In this document: in pieces, positions 1 through 10,684 of the stretch
Layout of the letters: the number at the start of each line of letters is the position of its first letter
How positions within the stretch are numbered: the stretch's first letter is position 1
DNA from: Nocardioides sp.
GTDB lineage: Bacteria; Actinomycetota; Actinomycetes; Propionibacteriales; Nocardioidaceae
Direction: 5' to 3'
DNA: 54,510 nt
Assembly (NCBI RefSeq): GCF_025964975.1
Contig: NZ_JAOPXV010000139.1
Coordinates: forward strand, 1 to 54,510
Notes under the pieces: generated by a model
What the model saw: the letters and a program-made list of their open reading frames with translations, nothing else
Told to the model about the DNA's origin: nothing
The model's database searches: none
Position numbers and translations under genes: made by a program

Positions 1-1441
<1,441 letters not shown>

Positions 1442-1538
1442 GGAGCTCCTCTGTGCGGGTGGGCGTGCAGGTGATCGTCCCTCGTGGACGGCTCGGGGGC
1501 AACGAGTCGGAGCCGCCGCGACTTCCTAGACTGCAGCA

Positions 1539-2240
1539 GTGACGACGAGGAGCAGGGGGGAGGAAGGTCTCGCCGACGACCACTGGACCTCGTTCCGCCG
1601 CGGACTGCGCCTGGGTGTCCCCTTCGGCATGGTCGGGTTCCTGCTCAGCCTGTCGTTCAGCGTGCTGGCGAAGCAGGCGGGCTTCAGCACCGCCCAGGCC
1701 ATCGTCACTGCGGCCATCATGTTCGCCGGGTCCGCGCAGTTCGCGATGCTGTCGGTGGTGAGCGCGGGCGGTGGCATCCCTGCCGCCCTGATTGCAGCCG
1801 GCCTCATGCACTCACGGTTCCTGGCCATGGGTGTGGCGCTCGCGCCGTCCCTCCCGGGCGGTGCCCTGAAACGGGCGGCACAGGCCCAGGCCAGCGTCGA
1901 CACGTCGTGGGCCCTGGCCAGCCGCGGGGACGGCACCTTCGACCGCTGGCTGATGTACGGCACGACGCTGCCCCAATACGTCACGTGGACCACCGGCGCG
2001 GTCGCCGGCGCCGTCTTCGGCGATGCGCTTGGTGACACGCACGGGCTCGGTCTCGACGCCATCTATCCGGTGTTCTTCCTCTCGCTGCTCATCGCCGAGC
2101 TGCGCGACCCCGCCCTGCGCCCGGTGGCCGCAGCGGGCGGCCTCCTTGCCCTCGCGCTGGTGCCGATCACGCCACCCGGCGTCCCGATCCTGGCCGCCAG
2201 TGCGGTCGCGCTGGTCGGTCTCGTGCGGAGGAATCCATGA
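1539..2240 (+). CDS. azlC: AzlC family branched-chain amino acid exporter, large subunit
   Basis: Integral membrane permease, 233 residues, GTG start at 1539. After a basic N-terminus it has the AzlC pattern: a hydrophobic segment ending in SVLAKQAGFS, then MFAGSAQFAMLSVVSAGG, then a HSRFLAMGVALAP loop, with further membrane segments in the C-terminal half. The family exports branched-chain amino acids or analogues together with the small subunit AzlD, whose ATG overlaps the stop of this gene (ATGA at 2237-2240). The tight pairing supports a two-subunit exporter. Substrate is inferred from the family only. Confidence 0.9.
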   Translation: MTTRSRGEEGLADDHWTSFRRGLRLGVPFGMVGFLLSLSFSVLAKQAGFSTAQAIVTAAIMFAGSAQFAMLSVVSAGGGIPAALIAAGLMHSRFLAMGVALAPSLPGGALKRAAQAQASVDTSWALASRGDGTFDRWLMYGTTLPQYVTWTTGAVAGAVFGDALGDTHGLGLDAIYPVFFLSLLIAELRDPALRPVAAAGGLLALALVPITPPGVPILAASAVALVGLVRRNP

Positions 2241-2554
2241 CGCTGTCGTACGCCGAAGTCTGGCTGCTCATCGGTGGCGCTGCCGTCGTCACCGTCCTCA
2301 TCAAGGCCTGCGGGCCGGTGCTGGTGGGCGGCCGGGTGCTGCCACCGTGGTTCGACCGCGTCGTCCTCCTGCTTGCTCCGAGCCTGCTCTGCGCGCTGGT
2401 CGTCACCTCGACGTTCGCGGGAGGGCGGTCGTTGTCCGTCGGCGCGCACACCGTCGGCGTGGCCGTGGCTGCTGTCCTGCTCTGGCGTCGACACTCGCTG
2501 GTGCTGTGCGTCGCCGTCGCGGTCGCCATCACGGCCGGGCTCCGGGCGCTCTGA
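2237..2554 (+). CDS. azlD: AzlD domain protein, small subunit of AzlCD exporter
   Basis: Small membrane protein of 105 residues with about four hydrophobic segments (WLLIGGAAVVTVLIKACGP, VVLLLAPSLLCALVVTSTF, VGVAVAAVLLW and the last 20 residues). Length and the KACGPVLVGGR motif after the first segment are typical of AzlD. It overlaps azlC by four bases and is certainly co-translated with it. It converges on the flavin monooxygenase gene, only three bases separating the two stop codons. Confidence 0.88.
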   Translation: MTLSYAEVWLLIGGAAVVTVLIKACGPVLVGGRVLPPWFDRVVLLLAPSLLCALVVTSTFAGGRSLSVGAHTVGVAVAAVLLWRRHSLVLCVAVAVAITAGLRAL

Positions 2555-2557
2555 GGC

Positions 2558-3577
2558 TCAGCGCCAGCCGAGCTCGGGGGCTACGTGGGTGAGCAGGCTC
2601 TCGATGAGCTGCGCGTTGTAGTCGACCCCCAGCTGGTTGGGCACCGTCAGCAGCAACGTGTCGGCGGCAGCGATGGCCTCGTCCTCCGCGAGCTCCTTGA
2701 CGAGGACGTCGGGCTCTGCGGCGTACGTCTTGCCGAACCGTGCCCTGCCGCCGTCCAGGATCCCGACCTGGTCGGTGCTCTGTCGCTCGTTGCCGAAGTA
2801 GGCGTGGTCCATCTCGGTGACCAACGGCATGATGCTGCGGCTCACCGAGACGCGGGGCTCCCGCAGGTGACCGGCAGCCTTCCACTCACTCCGGAATCGC
2901 TCGATCTGTTCGGCCTGCAGCTGGTGGAAGGGCACGCCTGTGTCCTCGCTGAGCAGGGTCGAGCTCATCAGGTTCATCCCCTGCTCAGCGGTCCACTCGG
3001 CCGTAGCGCGAGTGGCGGCGCCCCACCAGATGCGGTCCCGCAGCCCCGGGGAGTGTGGCTCGAGGCGGAGCAGGCCCGGCGGGTTGGGGAACATCGGCCG
3101 GGGGTTGGGCTCCGCGAACCCCTCTCCCTCGAGCAGCCGGAGGAACGTGGCGGTGTGCTCGCGGGCCATCGCGGCGTGGTCGCTGCCCTCCGCCGGGTGG
3201 TGGCCGAAGTAGCGGTAGCCCTCGATCACCTGCTCCGGTGAGCCGCGGCTGATCCCCAGCTGCAGCCGCCCGTCCGAGATCAGGTCGGCGGACCCGGCAT
3301 CCTCGGCCATGTAGCAGGGGTTCTCGTAGCGCATGTCGATCACCCCGGTGCCGATCTCGATCCGGCTCGTGCGAGCCCCGACAGCCGCAAGCAGCGGGAA
3401 GGGCGACGCGAGCTGGCGGGCGAAGTGGTGGACCCGGAAGTAGGCGCCGTCGGCACCGAGCTCCTCGGCTGCGACGGCGAGGTCGATCGACTGGTGCAGC
3501 ACGTCAGAGGCGCTGCGTGTCATCGAGTGGGGCGAGGGGTTCCAGTGACCGAACGACAGGAAACCGATATTCTTCAT
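2558..3577 (-). CDS. LLM class flavin-dependent oxidoreductase (alkanal monooxygenase-like)
   Basis: Bacterial luciferase-like TIM-barrel flavoprotein, 339 residues. I place the start at the ATG at 3577 (MKNIGFLSFGHWNPS), because the upstream in-frame extension is arginine-rich shadow sequence. Family features: the N-terminal beta strand GFLSFGHW, FRVHHFA, then GTGVIDMRYENPCYMAEDAGSADLISDGRLQLG-type core (about residues 75-110), where the YENP..AE..ADLISDGRL sequence is typical of this LLM subfamily. Such enzymes use FMNH2 or F420; the electron donor and substrate cannot be read from sequence. It is probably monocistronic, facing azlD and following a broken lipoprotein gene on the same strand. 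Confidence 0.9.
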   Translation of the reverse strand: MKNIGFLSFGHWNPSPHSMTRSASDVLHQSIDLAVAAEELGADGAYFRVHHFARQLASPFPLLAAVGARTSRIEIGTGVIDMRYENPCYMAEDAGSADLISDGRLQLGISRGSPEQVIEGYRYFGHHPAEGSDHAAMAREHTATFLRLLEGEGFAEPNPRPMFPNPPGLLRLEPHSPGLRDRIWWGAATRATAEWTAEQGMNLMSSTLLSEDTGVPFHQLQAEQIERFRSEWKAAGHLREPRVSVSRSIMPLVTEMDHAYFGNERQSTDQVGILDGGRARFGKTYAAEPDVLVKELAEDEAIAAADTLLLTVPNQLGVDYNAQLIESLLTHVAPELGWR

Positions 3578-3621
3578 ATACCTTTCAACGACGTAGGGGC
3601 CGCCAGCTATTCCGCGGTCCA

Positions 3622-4709
3622 TCACAGCCCGCCACCTAACCCGTTGTCGGCGACCAGCAGGACGACGTCGTCGTCCGCAGCCACCGTGACGATGCGTTCG
3701 CCGGCCGTCTCCACGGATGAGGACGGGAGCTCGACGGGGGTCCAGGTGTCGCCGTCGGGGCTGTGCCACGCCGCATAGCTGACCCCGTCGCTCGTTGTGG
3801 CCCACTGCCCGCTCTCGCCGGTGACCAAGGACGACACGAAGGGGCTGCTCCTCGCCTCGTCGGGCAGCGAGCCGAAGGTCTGGCCCATGCGCCAGCCGTC
3901 GTCGTCGCGTCGCCATACCCGAAGGCGTCACCCCGCAGGCCCAGGGCGACCAGGTCGTCGCCGACCGTCACCACGCGTTCGAGGTCGTCGAACTCATCGC
4001 TGCCGGGCACCTCCAGGCGTTCCCACGACGTGGCGTCCGGCGACGTCCAGACGACGCGGCTGCCGGTTCAGCGTCGTCCGCGCATTCCCCCCGCCGACCA
4101 CCACCCAGCTCGCGCCGTCCCACACCCCGCCTGGGCCAAGGAGCTGAAGCCCTCCTCGTCGGCGAGACCCGGCACGTCCTCCTCGATCGTGAAGTCGCGC
4201 CCGTCCGTGGAGTGCCAGACGGCCGGGCCGCTGATCCGGTTGCCGGTGAGGTTGAAGGCAGCACGCTGGTCGTCCAGCCCGCCGTTCTTCTCGAAGAACG
4301 TGGTGATCCGGGGGTTGCCGTGGGCTCCCCCGAACCTCGCTCCCACCGCCACGACCCGGCCGTCGGCGCAGGCGACGGTGGACGGGACCGCGCGCCGGCT
4401 CCAATAGGTCGTCGCGGTCACGTCCAGGGCCGTCCAGGTCACCCCGTCCTGGGATCGCCAGGCCGCAGGGCGTGTGTCCCGCGTCTCGAGCGGGTCTGCC
4501 AGTTGTACCCCGCCCACGGCCGTCCACGCTCCGCCGCAGCGCACCGCGTCCCGCACCGCGAGCTGCCCCGGCAGGCCGCGGGGACCCGGGAGCTCCACCG
4601 CGTGCCAGTCGGGGGCCTGCGGCTCGGGGTCGACCGAGTCCGGTCCGGCGTCACAACCGAGCGGCAGCACGAGGAGGGCCGAGAGGAACACAGCCGAGGC
4701 AGACCGCAC
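3622..4709 (-). pseudogene. Secreted lipoprotein with Asp-box-like repeats, broken by three frameshifts
   Basis: Translation from GTG 4709 gives a lipoprotein signal (VRSASAVFLSALLVLPLGC; lipobox LPLG-C) and a repeated SxDGxxW/F motif: WRSQDGVTWTAL, WHSTDGRDFTIE, WTSPDATSWERL and WHSPDGDTWTPV. These resemble Asp-box/BNR repeats of secreted beta-propellers. The product is split over two minus-strand frames: the frame changes near 4135, changes back near 4065, and changes again near 3915, after which it runs to the TGA at 3622. Joining the pieces gives one continuous protein of roughly 360 residues. Three indels in about 250 bases mean a pseudogene, or a local sequencing-error cluster. A longer in-frame start at 4796 is possible but would abut benE. 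Confidence 0.75.
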
Positions 4710-4798
4710 GGGTCGATCGTGCCACGCCTGCCCTGGCGCCAGTGGGCCCGCGTCCACGCGAGTGCCACCGCAGGTCGTGTGGGCCCTACCCTCCACGC

Positions 4799-5968
4799 AT
4801 GAGCGTGCGGAGCCGGGACAGCAGTGTGTCGCACGCGATGGGCGCCGGCGTGATCACAGCCCTGGTCGGCTTCACCTCGTCCTTCCCCGTTGTGCTCACC
4901 GGCCTCGCTGCCGTGGGCGCCAGCCAGGACCAGGCAGCGTCCGGGCTCGCTGTCGTCACGCTGACCATGGGGCTGGGTTGCATCGTGCTGTCGCTGATCC
5001 TGCGAATCCCCGTGACGATCGCCTGGTCCACGCCCGGCGCCGCGCTCCTGGCCGGAGCGACCCTCCCCGTCGCCGGGTGGGCGGGAGCCATCGGAGCGTT
5101 TCTCGTGGCGGGCGCCCTCTACCTCCTCACCGCCCTCGTCAAGCCCCTCGGCGACTGGGTGGGACGGATCCCCAGCGCCGTGGCCAGCGCCATGCTCGCC
5201 GGCGTGCTCTTCACGTTGTGCGTGGCGCCGTTCCAAGCGCTCGCCGTCGACCCGGCAGCCATCGCGCCGGTGCTCGTGACGTGGCTGGTGCTGCTGCGGT
5301 TCGCCCGCCGCTGGGCGGTTCCGGGGGCACTCGTTGCCGCCGGCGTCGTCATCGCCGTCCTGGGCGAGCCGCTCGGCAGCGGCTCCCTGCTCCCCGCACT
5401 GACCTGGACGGCCCCAGAGTTCAGCTGGCGCACAACCTTGGCTCTGGGCGTTCCCCTCTACCTCGTCACCATGACCGGCCAGAACATTCCCGGTGTTGCC
5501 GTGATGGAGTCGTTCGGCTACCGCAACCCGCTGCGTCCTGCGCTGCTCTGGGCAGGCACGAGCACGGTCCTCTCGGCACCTGCCGGCGGCTTCAGCCTCA
5601 ACCTGGCCGCGATCTCTGCGGCCCTGGCCGCCGGTCCCGAGGCGGGACCGGACCGGGACCGACGCTGGATCGCCAGCGTCACCTGCGGCGTGGTCTACGT
5701 GCTGCTGGCTGCGCTCTCGGTGCTGGTCACGAGCATCAGCGCCGCCGCGCCCGCCGGGATCATCGCCTCGGTCGCGGGAGTGGCCCTGATCGGCACCTTC
5801 GCGGCAGCTGCCTCGGCGGCCCTGGTGGACGTCCGCCACCGCGAGGCAGGTGCCGTGACGTTCCTGGTCGCTGCCTCCGGTCTGTCCTACGCAGGCATCA
5901 GTCCCGCCTTCTGGGCACTCGTGGCGGGCGCCATCGTCCTGGCCGCATTGCGACTGCGCGCGCACTGA
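4799..5968 (+). CDS. benE: BenE family benzoate/H+ symporter-like transporter
   Basis: Membrane transporter of 389 residues with about 11-12 hydrophobic segments. The ATG at 4799 opens MSVRSRDSSVSHAMGAG. Family-typical blocks are GFTSSFPVVLTGLAAVGAS (first helices), RIPVTIAWSTPGAALL, and YLVTMTGQNIPGVAVMESF near residue 225, the hallmark stretch of BenE proteins. The family imports aromatic acids such as benzoate with protons, but no aromatic-degradation genes lie in the window, so the substrate is uncertain. It diverges from the broken lipoprotein gene, and 15 bases separate its stop from the HIT-like gene downstream, suggesting co-transcription. Confidence 0.9.
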   Translation: MSVRSRDSSVSHAMGAGVITALVGFTSSFPVVLTGLAAVGASQDQAASGLAVVTLTMGLGCIVLSLILRIPVTIAWSTPGAALLAGATLPVAGWAGAIGAFLVAGALYLLTALVKPLGDWVGRIPSAVASAMLAGVLFTLCVAPFQALAVDPAAIAPVLVTWLVLLRFARRWAVPGALVAAGVVIAVLGEPLGSGSLLPALTWTAPEFSWRTTLALGVPLYLVTMTGQNIPGVAVMESFGYRNPLRPALLWAGTSTVLSAPAGGFSLNLAAISAALAAGPEAGPDRDRRWIASVTCGVVYVLLAALSVLVTSISAAAPAGIIASVAGVALIGTFAAAASAALVDVRHREAGAVTFLVAASGLSYAGISPAFWALVAGAIVLAALRLRAH

Positions 5969-5983
5969 CCAACCCCTGCTTGG

Positions 5984-6643
5984 ATGGTCCGCATGACCGA
6001 CCGGGACACCCTCGAGACCGCCGACGAGTTCCATGCCCGCGTCATGGCAGCGACCGACGACGAAGGGCGCCTGGCCGTCGCCGTCGAGGAGATGCCGGGA
6101 TGGGACATCTTCCCCTTCGAGCTCGACTCGCTGCGGATCAAGCCGCTGCAGCCGTTGGCGGACGAGGAGCCCGCGCGTCGGGGCGAGGACCCGACGGAGT
6201 GCTGGTGCGTAGCGGGCTCGTTGCCCGAGCGCATCGCTGACAACGTCCTGTGGAGCAACGAGCGATGGTTGGTGACCCTGGACCACCAGATGAGGCTCCC
6301 GCTCGCCTGTAACCTGATGCCCCGCGAGCACTGCGACCTCACCACCGTGCCCGACCACCTCACCGCCGAGATGGGGCAGCTGATCGTGGCTCTGTCGGTC
6401 GCGATCGAGGAGCTGCCGAGCGTCGGACGGATGCAACTCGCGAAGTACGGCGACGGCGGGGCCCACCTGCACCTGTTCTTCTTCGGCCGACCCGACCGGA
6501 TGCTGCAGCTGCGTGGGTCGACACTCATCGACTGGGAGGAGAACCTGCCGGTCGTCCCGCCCGGGGTGCTTCGCGCCAACGCGGCCTTCGTCTCCGCGCA
6601 GCTGCAGGAGCGCGTCGGCGGCACCGGTCCCAGCTGGAGGTGA
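5984..6643 (+). CDS. HIT-like domain protein of unknown function
   Basis: Cytoplasmic protein of 219 residues (216 if the second ATG at 5993 is used). The C-terminal half contains GRMQLAKYGDGGAHLHLFFF, which resembles the HIT-superfamily histidine motif, but only two of the triad histidines are visible (HLH, then F). It may therefore be a HIT-fold protein without normal nucleotide hydrolase activity. The N-terminal half (DIFPFELDSLRIKPL, ECWCVAGSLPERIADNVLW) is unfamiliar to me apart from being seen in actinobacterial hypothetical proteins. It lies just downstream of benE and converges on the NAD(P)-binding gene. Confidence 0.6.
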   Translation: MVRMTDRDTLETADEFHARVMAATDDEGRLAVAVEEMPGWDIFPFELDSLRIKPLQPLADEEPARRGEDPTECWCVAGSLPERIADNVLWSNERWLVTLDHQMRLPLACNLMPREHCDLTTVPDHLTAEMGQLIVALSVAIEELPSVGRMQLAKYGDGGAHLHLFFFGRPDRMLQLRGSTLIDWEENLPVVPPGVLRANAAFVSAQLQERVGGTGPSWR

Positions 6644-6652
6644 GCACGGCTC

Positions 6653-7552
6653 TCAGCGGTCGGCTGCGGCCCGTTCCTTCAGGGCGACGCGGACCGCTTC
6701 GGCGTACGACATCGGCTCCCCGGGCACGACGTCGTGGATGGAGGTGTCGGTGACGATCACCTCGGTCGCCATGGAGTCGATCAGGTTGCGACCGGTCGTG
6801 ACGTCGACGTCGGTGACCAGCGCGAGCCAGTACGACGACAGGCGCGGCGTCATCACCGGGACCTGCACGATCGGCAGCGCCGCCGTCCCGGACACGACCG
6901 CTGCCTTCTGGAGCATCTCGAGGTAGCTCATCGACTCCGGGCCGCCGATCTCGAAGGTCCGTCCGATCGCTCGCTCGTTGTCGACGACGCCCGCCAGGTA
7001 GCGCACCACGTCGTCGAGGGCGATGGGCTGGGTGCGGGTGTTGACCCACTTCGGGACGACCATCGCGGGCAGGTTCTTCACCAGCTGGCGGGTGATCTCC
7101 CACGAGATCCCGCCGTGCCCGACGACGATCGCGGCTCGAAGGGTCGTCACCGGCACGCCGTCCGCAGCAAGCAGGTCCTCGACCTCGCGCCGGGAGCGCA
7201 GGTGCGCTGACAGGTCGGAGTCCTCGGAGCCCAGGCCGCCGAGGTAGACGATCTGCGAGACGCCGGCGGCCGCGCAGGCCGTGCTGAAGTTTCGCGCCCC
7301 CTCGCGATCACGCCGCTCGAAGTCCGCGTGGTCGAGTGAGTGGACCAGGTAGACCGCGACGTCGACGCCCTCGAGCGCCTCGGCCAGGGACGCGGGATCC
7401 GACACGTCGCCCCGCACCGGGTCGCCGGGGCCTGAGTAGGAACCCGGGTTCCGGGTCATGGCGCGTACGACGTGACCGTGCTTGAGGAGGACAGGCACGA
7501 GACGGCGACCGACGAATCCAGTGGCTCCGGTGACCAGGACGATGGAGGGCAT
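6653..7552 (-). CDS. NAD(P)H-binding protein, atypical SDR (NmrA/CIA30-like)
   Basis: Rossmann-fold protein of 299 residues. The N-terminus has the nucleotide-binding motif TGATGFVG (residues 8-15), followed by VRAMTRNP and the second-strand acidic position in VRGDVSDPASL. The middle YLVHSLDH, VYLGGLG and RSRREVEDLL blocks match atypical short-chain dehydrogenases that lack the classic YxxxK catalytic pair and often act as NAD(P)-sensing or quinone-related proteins. The C-terminal region (EIGGPESMSYLEML) resembles the substrate-side domain. The substrate is unknown. It is transcribed alone. Confidence 0.82.
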   Translation of the reverse strand: MPSIVLVTGATGFVGRRLVPVLLKHGHVVRAMTRNPGSYSGPGDPVRGDVSDPASLAEALEGVDVAVYLVHSLDHADFERRDREGARNFSTACAAAGVSQIVYLGGLGSEDSDLSAHLRSRREVEDLLAADGVPVTTLRAAIVVGHGGISWEITRQLVKNLPAMVVPKWVNTRTQPIALDDVVRYLAGVVDNERAIGRTFEIGGPESMSYLEMLQKAAVVSGTAALPIVQVPVMTPRLSSYWLALVTDVDVTTGRNLIDSMATEVIVTDTSIHDVVPGEPMSYAEAVRVALKERAAADR

Positions 7553-7737
7553 GCCTTCACCCTCGCAGATGGGCGAAGCGGGCGTCCCGGACCGGGCGCT
7601 CGGTCACGGCCGACTAGTCACATCGGGTGGTTGTGCTGACCTGATCGCACTGCTGTCGCCACGTTCCGCTTCCAGCGGGATGACGGGGTGTCACTGTGAA
7701 GTGGTCCAGTCAACTCGAGGATTCGTGGGAGCAGATC

Positions 7738-7884
7738 ATGTGGGACACCGTCGTCACCGACAGCAGCCACCTTTCGCACGATCGTCCGTGCGCCGGCTGC
7801 GGACACGGACAACACAGCTACCTGCCCTGCTCCGACTCGTGCGCGTGCGTCCACGGCCGCGTCCTCCTCGGCAGCCCTCGCTAG
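7738..7884 (+). CDS. Small Cys/His-rich protein, probable zinc binder
   Basis: 48-residue protein, start ATG 7738 chosen because GGGAG lies about 8 bases upstream; an upstream in-frame ATG at 7696 lacks such a site. It contains CAGCGHGQHSYLPC followed by SCAC, giving CxxC...C...CxC with two histidines, the spacing of a small structural zinc site. The length, ribosome site and compact motif argue for a real gene in the 340-base gap between the SDR and PhoD-like genes. I have no function for it. The rest of that gap (7553-7737) shows nothing else recognisable. Confidence 0.6.
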   Translation: MWDTVVTDSSHLSHDRPCAGCGHGQHSYLPCSDSCACVHGRVLLGSPR

Positions 7885-7891
7885 TCGCCCG

Positions 7892-9598
7892 CTAATCACC
7901 CAGCCGGTAGTCGGCCACCTTCACCAGCTGAGGCAGGCCCGGGTTGTCCACGACCTCGCCCTTGACCCACCACATGCGCACTCCGCGCGGCTCGAGCTCG
8001 AGGCACGCGAGGTTGTTGTCGAACCACGGACCCTTGACGTAGGTCCACCTGAGCGGACCGTCCGGGACCTTCGTCGACTTCGAGACCATCCGCCCCAACG
8101 GACCCGCCACCCCGTAGGACAGCGCCGCTGTCGCGAATCGGGTCTTCGGTGAGAGCGGGTTGCGGATTGGGGAGCAGACAGCCTGGAGCACCGCGCTCGT
8201 CAGGGTCCTGCCGCTGCGCGCTGCGCGGCGCGCCAGGCGCGCCTCACTCACATAGCTGTGGTGGACGTCCCCCGACAGGAAGCTGACGCTCACCGGGGCG
8301 CGACCGCGCTCGCCGGCGGCCACCTGGATCGTCATCTCTGCCACCGCGGCGAAGGTCTCCTGGAAGGCCGCCCAGTGCTCGAGGTCAACGGCCTGCCGAA
8401 GCTTCTCCCCCACCTTCGCGCCCCGTCTCCCCCACGTCCCGCCGGCGAGGGCCTCGCCGAAGGCTTCGAGGTGATGCAGGCCCCTGGCCAGCATGAACGG
8501 GAGCGACGTCCCGATCAGGAGGTGGTCCACGTCGCCGCGCATCCGCTCGTCGAGCCAGGCCAGCTCGTCGGGGTCCAGCAGTGCCCGCTTCGACGGCTCG
8601 AGGACACGCGCGGCGCGGGAGTCGACCACGACGAGACGGGCCTGGGTGTCGAAGTCCCGGCAGTAGGACCAGCGATAGGTCGTCGGCTCGCGGTCCACCC
8701 GGTCGGCGAAGGCGTCCAGCACGTCGCTCAGGTCCAGCTCGTCCGATCCCTCGTGGGCGAGGACCAGTCGGTAGATCTCGTCCTGCCGGCGCTCGGTCGG
8801 CGACAGGTTGCCGAGGTGCTGGTAGACCCAGTACGACGCCAGGCCGGCCACGATGCGTCCGTGCCACCATGACGTGGCCTGCATCTCGTCGCGCCACGCC
8901 TGCGAGGTGTTCCAGTCGTCGCGGATGTCGTGGTCGTCGAACATCATCGCGCTCGGCAGCGTCGAGAGGAGCCACCGGTTGGTGGGGTCGGACCAGGCGA
9001 GGGAGTACAGGTGCGCGTACTCCTCGAAGTCCTTGAGCTCCTCCCACGGCGGCTCCTCGATGTCGCGACGGGACGCGATGAACTCGCGCATCTCGTCGGT
9101 CGTCTCGTCGGCGTAGACCTGGTCGCCGAGCAGGAGCAACAGGTCGGGCCACCGCGGGTCGGACAGGTCTCGGTCCTCGCGGTGGTCGGCCTGGACCGGA
9201 ACCGTGTCCGACATCCGAAGTGCGTAGCTGCGGAGCGCATCCACCCCGTGGCTCTTCACCCCGGCCGCGTCGTGACCCACGCTCGTCCGGCACGAGCCGA
9301 AGGCCATCCGCAGGGGCTTGCCCGGCTGCAGCGTCGCGATGATCGACGTGGCGGCGTCGTCGTCGGGCCAGACCTGCTCACCGTCGACGGAGACGGTGTA
9401 GGTCTCCCGGGACGCGGGTTCGAGCCCCTCGAGCTCCACGAGCGCGTAGTGGTGGCCGTGCACGGCGAAGGTCCGTGCGGTCGCCGTGACGGCGCCCCGG
9501 ACCACCGTGACCGTGGCTGCCGCCTCAGTCTCGACCCACACGGAGGCGGACGTGTCGTCGACGTACCGCAGGAGCGGACCCAGCCGCAACCCGTTCAC
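7892..9598 (-). CDS. PhoD-like alkaline phosphatase/phosphodiesterase family protein
   Basis: 568-residue metallophosphatase of the PhoD family. It has an N-terminal fibronectin-like PhoD_N domain (about residues 1-90), then metal-ligand motifs: LLLLGDQVYADE (about 157), MFDDHDIRDDW (about 217) and FLSGDVHHSY (about 445). PhoD enzymes are normally Tat- or Sec-exported, but this protein begins MNGLRLGPLLRYVDDTSA with no signal peptide, so it is probably cytoplasmic. Its GTG start overlaps the stop of the upstream zinc dehydrogenase (9595-9598), so the two form an operon. Confidence 0.87.
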   Translation of the reverse strand: MNGLRLGPLLRYVDDTSASVWVETEAAATVTVVRGAVTATARTFAVHGHHYALVELEGLEPASRETYTVSVDGEQVWPDDDAATSIIATLQPGKPLRMAFGSCRTSVGHDAAGVKSHGVDALRSYALRMSDTVPVQADHREDRDLSDPRWPDLLLLLGDQVYADETTDEMREFIASRRDIEEPPWEELKDFEEYAHLYSLAWSDPTNRWLLSTLPSAMMFDDHDIRDDWNTSQAWRDEMQATSWWHGRIVAGLASYWVYQHLGNLSPTERRQDEIYRLVLAHEGSDELDLSDVLDAFADRVDREPTTYRWSYCRDFDTQARLVVVDSRAARVLEPSKRALLDPDELAWLDERMRGDVDHLLIGTSLPFMLARGLHHLEAFGEALAGGTWGRRGAKVGEKLRQAVDLEHWAAFQETFAAVAEMTIQVAAGERGRAPVSVSFLSGDVHHSYVSEARLARRAARSGRTLTSAVLQAVCSPIRNPLSPKTRFATAALSYGVAGPLGRMVSKSTKVPDGPLRWTYVKGPWFDNNLACLELEPRGVRMWWVKGEVVDNPGLPQLVKVADYRLGD

Positions 9599-10611
9599 GG
9601 CTGGATGAGCACCTTGATCGCCCGGCGCTCGTCCATCGCGCGGTAGCCGTCGGGCGTCTGGTCGAGCGGCAGCGTCAGGTCGAACACGAGACCGGGGTTG
9701 ATCGCCCCGGAGAGCGTCAGCTCAAGCAGCTCGGGGAGATACTTGCGCACGGGCGCCATACCCCCGGCGAGGCCGACGTTCTTCTGGAACATCTTCCGCA
9801 CGGGCAGCTCCACGTCGTGCGGGACACCGACGAAGCCCACCGTCGCTCCTGGACGCGCGACCGCGAAGGCCGTCTTGATCGCGTCGTCGGTGCCGACGCA
9901 CTCCAGCACCGCGTCCGCCCCGATGCCGTCGGTGATCTCGGCCACCTTGGCGGCGCCCTCCTTGCCGCGCTCGGCGACGACGTGCGTGGCGCCGAACGAG
10001 CGGGCGATCGCTTGACGGGACTCGTGCCGCGACATCGCGATGACGCGCTCGGCACCCATCTGGGCAGCGGCCAGGACCCCGCACAGTCCCACCGCGCCGT
10101 CGCCGACCACGACCGCCGTGCTCCCGGGCTTCACGCCGGCTGCCACCGCCGCATGCCAACCGGTGGCCATCACGTCCGAGAGCGTCAGCAACGAGGGCAG
10201 CAGGGCCGCGTCGGGCATGCCGCCGGTCTTGACCATCGACCCGTTGGCCTGGGTGACTAGGGCGTACTCGGCCTGCCCGCTGATGGTGAAGCCGAGGTTG
10301 ACGCACCCGGCCTGCATGCCGTTGCGACAGTGGGCGCACGTGTTGTCGCAGTGGTCGAAGGGCACGATGACGAAGTCGCCGGCCTTGAAGTCGGTGACCT
10401 CCGAACCCACCTCCTCGACCACACCGATGCACTCGTGGCCGATGGTGTCCCCCGGCGTGATGTCGTTGTGACCGCGGTACGGCCACAGGTCGGACCCACA
10501 GATGCAGCCGGCCGTGACCTTGACGATGGCGTCCGTGGGCTTGGTGATGGTCGGGTCGGGGACTTCCTCGACGCGGATGTCGCCGGGGGCATGGATGGTG
10601 GTTGCGCGCAT
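9595..10611 (-). CDS. Zinc-dependent alcohol dehydrogenase (MDR family)
   Basis: 338-residue medium-chain dehydrogenase. Catalytic zinc ligands are seen in GCICGSDLWPYRGH (Cys about 37) and TIGHECIGVVEEVG (His-Glu about 59). The structural zinc site is present as CDNTCAHCRNGMQAGC (about residues 88-103). The NAD(P) site is VVVGDGAVGLCGVLAA (about 166-181). The substrate is not identifiable; family members oxidise alcohols or reduce aldehydes. It is the first gene of a two-gene operon with the PhoD-like phosphatase and diverges from the XRE-MurA gene across about 100 bases that include an operator-like palindrome. Confidence 0.9.
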   Translation of the reverse strand: MRATTIHAPGDIRVEEVPDPTITKPTDAIVKVTAGCICGSDLWPYRGHNDITPGDTIGHECIGVVEEVGSEVTDFKAGDFVIVPFDHCDNTCAHCRNGMQAGCVNLGFTISGQAEYALVTQANGSMVKTGGMPDAALLPSLLTLSDVMATGWHAAVAAGVKPGSTAVVVGDGAVGLCGVLAAAQMGAERVIAMSRHESRQAIARSFGATHVVAERGKEGAAKVAEITDGIGADAVLECVGTDDAIKTAFAVARPGATVGFVGVPHDVELPVRKMFQKNVGLAGGMAPVRKYLPELLELTLSGAINPGLVFDLTLPLDQTPDGYRAMDERRAIKVLIQP

Positions 10612-10684
10612 GCTTCGAATCCTTGCACGGGAGCCGCACCGGCGGCAGGTGCGTGATAACCCGCCGGGGTGAGCCCAACTTGTC

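Noticed and set aside
4439..6472. 677-codon open frame antisense to benE and the HIT-like gene
   Set aside because: Arg/Gly/Asp/His-rich shadow product without motifs; the plus-strand genes are clear family members.
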